Shown: piece by piece, positions 60,860-64,000 of the stretch | How positions within the stretch are numbered: the first letter of the stretch is position 1 | Layout: every line of letters starts with the position of its first letter | Source of the DNA: Sandaracinaceae bacterium | Lineage (GTDB): Bacteria; Myxococcota_A; Polyangia; Polyangiales; JADJQN01 | NCBI GenBank assembly: GCA_016712745.1 | Contig: JADJQN010000001.1 | Location: 1,426,001-1,490,000, forward strand | Length of the DNA: 64,000 nucleotides | Direction: 5' to 3' | Program-made: the position numbers and the translations under genes | The notes under the pieces: model-generated | Database searches by the model: none | Seen by the model: only the letters and a program-made list of their open reading frames with translations | What the model was told of the DNA's origin: nothing

Positions 60860-61389
60860 GTGATCGGCTTCCCGCGCAAGAGCACGTGCTCGAAGACGGC
60901 GCATCCATTCGCATGCGGCCGCTCGTCCCGGAGGATGCGCGCGAACTTGAACGCGGCTTCGATCAGCTCTCGCCGCAAACGCGCTATCGGCGTTTTTTGC
61001 ACGCGTTCGATCATTTGAAGCCTGCGCATCTCGAGTATCTTTCGCACATCGACGGCAAGCGTCACCTCGCATGGGCTGCCGCAGACAACGCGACCGACGG
61101 CGGCATTGCCATCGCGCGCAGCATTCAAGAGAAGGATTCCGCTGACACATCCGAGTACGCGATCACGGTGGTGGATGCGTGGCAAGGTCGCGGCGTCGGC
61201 AAATTGATCACCCACGCCCTTCACAAGGACGCGTGGGCAAACGGCGTTCGGTTTTGGCGAGCGACGATGTTCGCTGACAACATCGCAGTGCAAGCGATCC
61301 TGCTCACCTGCTGCGACGAAGTCTCCCGCCACACCGAAGAGGGCGGCGCGATCGAGATCCTCTACCGCCTCCGGCCCCCAGCCGAGTAG
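60856..61389 (+). CDS. GNAT-family N-acetyltransferase
   Basis: A 177-residue acetyltransferase: IRMRPLVPEDARELERGFDQL and the aromatic SPQTRYRRFLHAF (a segment shared with Pat-type lysine acetyltransferases) precede the AcCoA site ITVVDAWQGRGVGKLITHAL (motif A, Q/RxxGxG/A). Targets are unknown; the Pat-like N-terminal segment and the neighbouring acyl-CoA synthetase suggest protein acylation that controls the synthetase, as Pat does with Acs. That is inference from context. ATGA overlap with the GalT-like gene. Confidence 0.88.
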   Translation: MSDRLPAQEHVLEDGASIRMRPLVPEDARELERGFDQLSPQTRYRRFLHAFDHLKPAHLEYLSHIDGKRHLAWAAADNATDGGIAIARSIQEKDSADTSEYAITVVDAWQGRGVGKLITHALHKDAWANGVRFWRATMFADNIAVQAILLTCCDEVSRHTEEGGAIEILYRLRPPAE

Positions 61390-61414
61390 ACATCGGCATC
61401 GCGCGCCGGAGGGA

Positions 61415-61434
61415 TTAACCGCCAAGGCGGTTAA
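61415..61434. terminator. Bidirectional hairpin between convergent genes
   Basis: A perfect inverted repeat TTAACCGCC-AA-GGCGGTTAA lies between the GNAT and yhbY genes, which converge. A-rich sequence follows on the right. The position and strong stem favour a shared terminator. Confidence 0.55.
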
Positions 61435-61454
61435 AAACACCGAGTCTGCAAGGG

Positions 61455-61772
61455 CTACTTCTTCGGGAGGGAGATTTTGGGTTTTTCGGGGTGGCGACGG
61501 TAGAGCATGACGATGCGACCGATGGTTCCAACCCCATGCGCGTCGAGCGCTGCGGCGAGCGCTTCTTCGCATTCGCGTCGGTCGACCGGCGAGCTTTCAA
61601 GCACACGTACTTTGATGAGCTCATGATCGATGAGAGCCCGATCAACGGCCGCGGTTAGCGATTCGGTGATCCCGTCTTTGCCAATCTGAACGATGGGCGC
61701 GAGCGCATGAGCGAGGCCTCGCAGATACTGGCGTTGCTTTCCCGAAAGGCTTTCTTTTTCCGTGCTGGTCAC
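61455..61772 (-). CDS. yhbY: RNA-binding protein YhbY (CRM domain)
   Basis: A 105-residue protein with a CRM/YhbY domain that associates with pre-50S ribosomal subunits. The pattern LSGKQRQYLRGLAHALAPIVQIGKDGIT contains the GxxG RNA-binding loop (GKDG). LIDHELIKVRVLES, the second helix and GRIVMLYRRHPEKPKI are typical. The length is normal for the family. The start is GTG 61772. It converges with the GNAT gene, with a strong hairpin between. Confidence 0.95.
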   Translation of the reverse strand: MTSTEKESLSGKQRQYLRGLAHALAPIVQIGKDGITESLTAAVDRALIDHELIKVRVLESSPVDRRECEEALAAALDAHGVGTIGRIVMLYRRHPEKPKISLPKK

Positions 61773-61806
61773 AAGGCGAGCTTACACGTCTATACGCAAA
61801 AGTCGC

Positions 61807-63315
61807 TCACTTCTTGCGAAAGGGGGCGAGTGCTGCCCGTCGGCCTTGATCGCTCTCCACAAGTGGCGAAAAGAAATTGTCTTTCTTCGTGTATTCGTCG
61901 ACATGAAATGCGTACTTGTAGCTCGGTGCTGCGCGCTGATTGCAGTCGGTGCGTTCGCAAAAGCGACACGTGCTTCCGACAGGCACCGCCATTTTGCGCG
62001 GGTCGGCAAAGGGCATGTCGTCGGCATAGACAAGGTACTTGGCGTTGTCGGCATAGGTTCCAAGGCCGATGCTGTACACGGTGCCGCGGGCCAATGAGCC
62101 CTGCTCAGGTTGCGTGACGACTTTCGCAAAGCAAAAGTACGTCGCGCCATCGGGGAACACGCTGTACTGACGCGTGATCACGTTCGGCGTCAGAAACGCC
62201 AAGTTCACCGCCCATTTCGGACACGACCCCGAGCTGCCGGGAAAGTGAATACCTGTAGCGGAATAGCGTTTGCTGATATTGCCGGCGACGTCGACGCGGG
62301 AGAAGTGAAATGGAATTCCCTTTTTCTTCGGGTCAGAGAGATTGCAGAGTCGATGGGCGACCGTTTCATACGAGGACTCGAAGGTGCTAGCGAGCGCTTC
62401 GACGTCGTAGCGGGTGCGGGTTACTTCGCGGAAGAAGTCGTCGTAGGGGAGCAAAAGCGCGCCGGCGAAGTAGTTTGCGAGGTGTATTTTGATGAGCTTC
62501 GGCGTTTCCGAATGACGCGTGGCGTAGCCCGCTGTAATCTTTTCGTGCAGTTTTTCGCGATCGAGCATGCGCAAGCCGAGTGTGTGCGCTAGCTGAAAGC
62601 GCAAGCGTTGTTCGAACATCGTCGATGACAAAGTGAGCACTGAGCCCTCGGCGTCCCATCGCCGCACCACCGACGAATGCTCTGATGGAGGCACCAATCG
62701 CACCTCCACGTCGAAGCGTGTGCGCAGAAGGTCTGCAAGCTCGCGGCTCGTGAGGCGCGCGCCTTCGCCGGCCTCACGACGTAGGGCATCGGCCTTCTCC
62801 TCGATCGAAGGAAACCAGTTTCCGTTCGATTGCAGAAAATCGATCACCTCGTCGAAGGGGGTGTGGTCGAAGCGCAGCGCCTTGTCAGAAGTCGCGCCAA
62901 CCGTCGCACTCTGATCGTCACGCGCCAAAGACCCGAGCATCGAATCGAGCTGCGTGCGCGTCGTCTTATACATGTTGAAAAGAGCCGTGATGCTCGTCAC
63001 GACTTTGGGGTCCGAGCTGAGGCTCTGCAGATCGTCTCGCGTCAGATTCAACGAACGCAGCAGGGGTTCGTCGGCCAGGGTACGAAGGCCTTCATCGACA
63101 CGCCTCTAGCCGACGCTCGCCATGAATTCTTCCATCCCGAGCCCGTAGAGCTCGAGCGCCTTCCAAAGAAGGGGCAACTGCAAGGCGCGCTTCCCCTTCT
63201 CGATGAGGCTCAAATACGCTGGGGAAACGCCGAGTCGCCGCGCCACCTCGCCCTGCTGCAGACCCCGACCGACGCGCAACTCGCGCAGCCGCAATCCCAT
63301 GTTCGTGTTGTCCAT
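61807..63315 (-). pseudogene. scfR: ScfR-type transcriptional regulator (XRE HTH plus short-chain-fatty-acid regulator domain) interrupted by in-frame TAG
   Basis: Residues 1-69 from ATG 63315 form an XRE helix-turn-helix (LRELRVGRGLQQGEVARRLG, VSPAYLSLIEKGKR). An in-frame TAG follows at 63106-63108. The same frame then continues without a break as RRVDEGLRTLADEPLLRSLN, matching the linker of ScfR/RamB-type regulators. Next come an IrrE/M78-like core (DSEGSVLTLSSTMFEQRLRFQLAHTLGLRML, without a clean HExxH), a PYDDFFREVTRTRYDVE segment and a Cys-rich C-terminus (CRFCERTDCNQRAAP) typical of the family. Such regulators control short-chain fatty acid (glyoxylate/methylcitrate) genes. Without read-through only the HTH would be made, or the C-terminal part from TTG 63051. 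Confidence 0.82.
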
Positions 63316-63496
63316 TGACCTCTTTACAACTCTTTTTACAATTAACGGCGCGCACCCGGCAAGGCCATGTTTCGTAGCGCGAAACGGAAGAGACACTCAG
63401 CGCTTGACGGCCTCCGTAAGCGTTCGCTACCTCTAAGGCGTGTGGCTCGCCAGTAAATGTGTAAACGAGAACGACCGCGGCCGGAGACCGCCTCGG

Positions 63497-64000
63497 CTAA
63501 CGATGCCGCGCAGCGTCGAGGTATCGCGTCGACCACTCGGCTGCTATCTGAAGAGCCGACACGCCTTCAGCCGCGCGCGCCGCCGCCTCCTCGCGCAAAG
63601 CCTCCGTGCCTCCCAACGCTTCGGTTCCGTGGGAGCCGTGAGCACGCGTGAAAAGGGACAGCGCCCAGCTAACATCGACGAGCGCGCGATGCGTGCGGAG
63701 CGAGGAGTCGGGCAGCGTTGCGCGGCGCTGGGTCAACAGGGTTGCGAGTTCGCGCACGCCCGTTCCCGCGAGCGCACTTGTCAGGCAGACTTTTACCTCG
63801 TGATCGACACCGGCGCCGCGCATCGCGTGCAGCGCAGAGGACAAGTCGGCAGCGGCACGTTGGGCGAGCACGCTCTCGTCGGCTTTGTTCACGACGCAAA
63901 GGTCGGGTATCTCCATGACGCCAGCCTTGATGAACTGCAGCGCGTCGCCCGAGCCGGGCTGCACGACCAACACCACAGTGTCGGCGACATCGGCCACATC
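63497..64000 (-). CDS. meaB: MeaB/ArgK-type GTPase, C-terminal part (runs off right edge)
   Basis: This is the C-terminal 167 residues of a G3E-like GTPase that chaperones methylmalonyl-CoA mutase. VVLVVQPGSGDALQFIKAGVME is followed by LCVVNKADE (NKxD guanine-binding motif) and, after a variable region, VKVCLTSALAGTGVRELATLL (G5-like SAL). The end (AAEWSTRYLDAARHR) is the usual dimerisation region. The P-loop lies outside the window. It is the neighbour of an ScfR-type regulator, which fits a propionate or methylmalonyl context. Confidence 0.9.
   Translation of the reverse strand, partial: DVADVADTVVLVVQPGSGDALQFIKAGVMEIPDLCVVNKADESVLAQRAAADLSSALHAMRGAGVDHEVKVCLTSALAGTGVRELATLLTQRRATLPDSSLRTHRALVDVSWALSLFTRAHGSHGTEALGGTEALREEAAARAAEGVSALQIAAEWSTRYLDAARHR

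Overview
This 64 kb stretch looks like chromosome from a deltaproteobacterium-like member of the Myxococcota (myxobacterial lineage). The assignment is inference. It rests on the high GC content, the many lipoproteins with Asp/Gly/Ala-rich spacers after the lipobox Cys, an AgmX-type protein, many TPR and FHA proteins, and a Tad pilus locus built in the deltaproteobacterial style. Genes are dense on both strands, and no rRNA or convincing tRNA gene was seen.

Layout. 1-3288 (minus): the 5' part of smc running off the left edge, a small lipoprotein, and an AgmX/TonB-like protein broken by one frameshift. 3470-5536 (plus): a small membrane protein and a rhomboid protease with a repeat-rich tail. 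5566-6916 (minus): a DUF1704/QEGLA metallopeptidase-like gene, also broken by a single-base frameshift. 7094-11526 (plus): envelope genes (lipoprotein, outer-membrane barrel, beta-helix lipoprotein). 11647-20455 (minus): a long run reading sbcD-like, sbcC-like, glpK, UPF0158, SurA-like, CDF transporter and PhyH oxygenase. 20553-28929: membrane protein, YgiQ radical SAM enzyme, Cys-rich lipoprotein, the repeat element described next, pirin, M23 lipoprotein and VC0807-like protein. 28971-33447 (minus): sugar-nucleotide epimerase and two translationally coupled TPR proteins. 33497-41886 (plus): TPR protein, lipoprotein, beta-propeller/dihaem cytochrome, PspA, a cyclase/AAA/TPR protein and an EamA transporter.

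The most unusual region is 24345-25904. Two diverged four-helix-bundle (S23/IVP-type) genes point at each other. Each starts inside its own copy of a 130-bp palindrome, and the copies lie in opposite orientation. Three arrays of a hexamer (GAY WCG, coding Asp-Ser/Thr) occupy the outer flanks and the centre. The outer stem of each palindrome pairs with the first codons of the gene next to it. The two stems differ in sequence between copies but stay paired within each copy. There is no rRNA and no reverse transcriptase nearby, so this is neither a classical 23S intervening sequence nor a diversity-generating retroelement. It may be an undescribed repeat-associated S23 element.

42027-57648 (plus) is a Tad/Flp pilus locus: sigma-54-type promoter, three Flp pilins, prepilin peptidase, TadE/G-like pseudopilins, an unknown membrane protein, CpaB, CpaC, an FHA-fused TadA ATPase, TadB, TadC, an FHA membrane protein, a TadD-like lipoprotein, a second TadA ATPase, an FHA/proline-rich protein and a lipoprotein. 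TadZ and RcpB are not recognisable, and FHA domains are unusually abundant.

57666-64000 holds a thioesterase, a VOC protein, a coupled acyl-CoA synthetase/GalT-like/GNAT operon, YhbY, an ScfR-type regulator interrupted by an in-frame TAG, and the C-terminal part of a MeaB-like GTPase. Three genes are disrupted: two by apparent one-base insertions in short homopolymers and one by a stop codon. Assembly error and real decay both remain possible.
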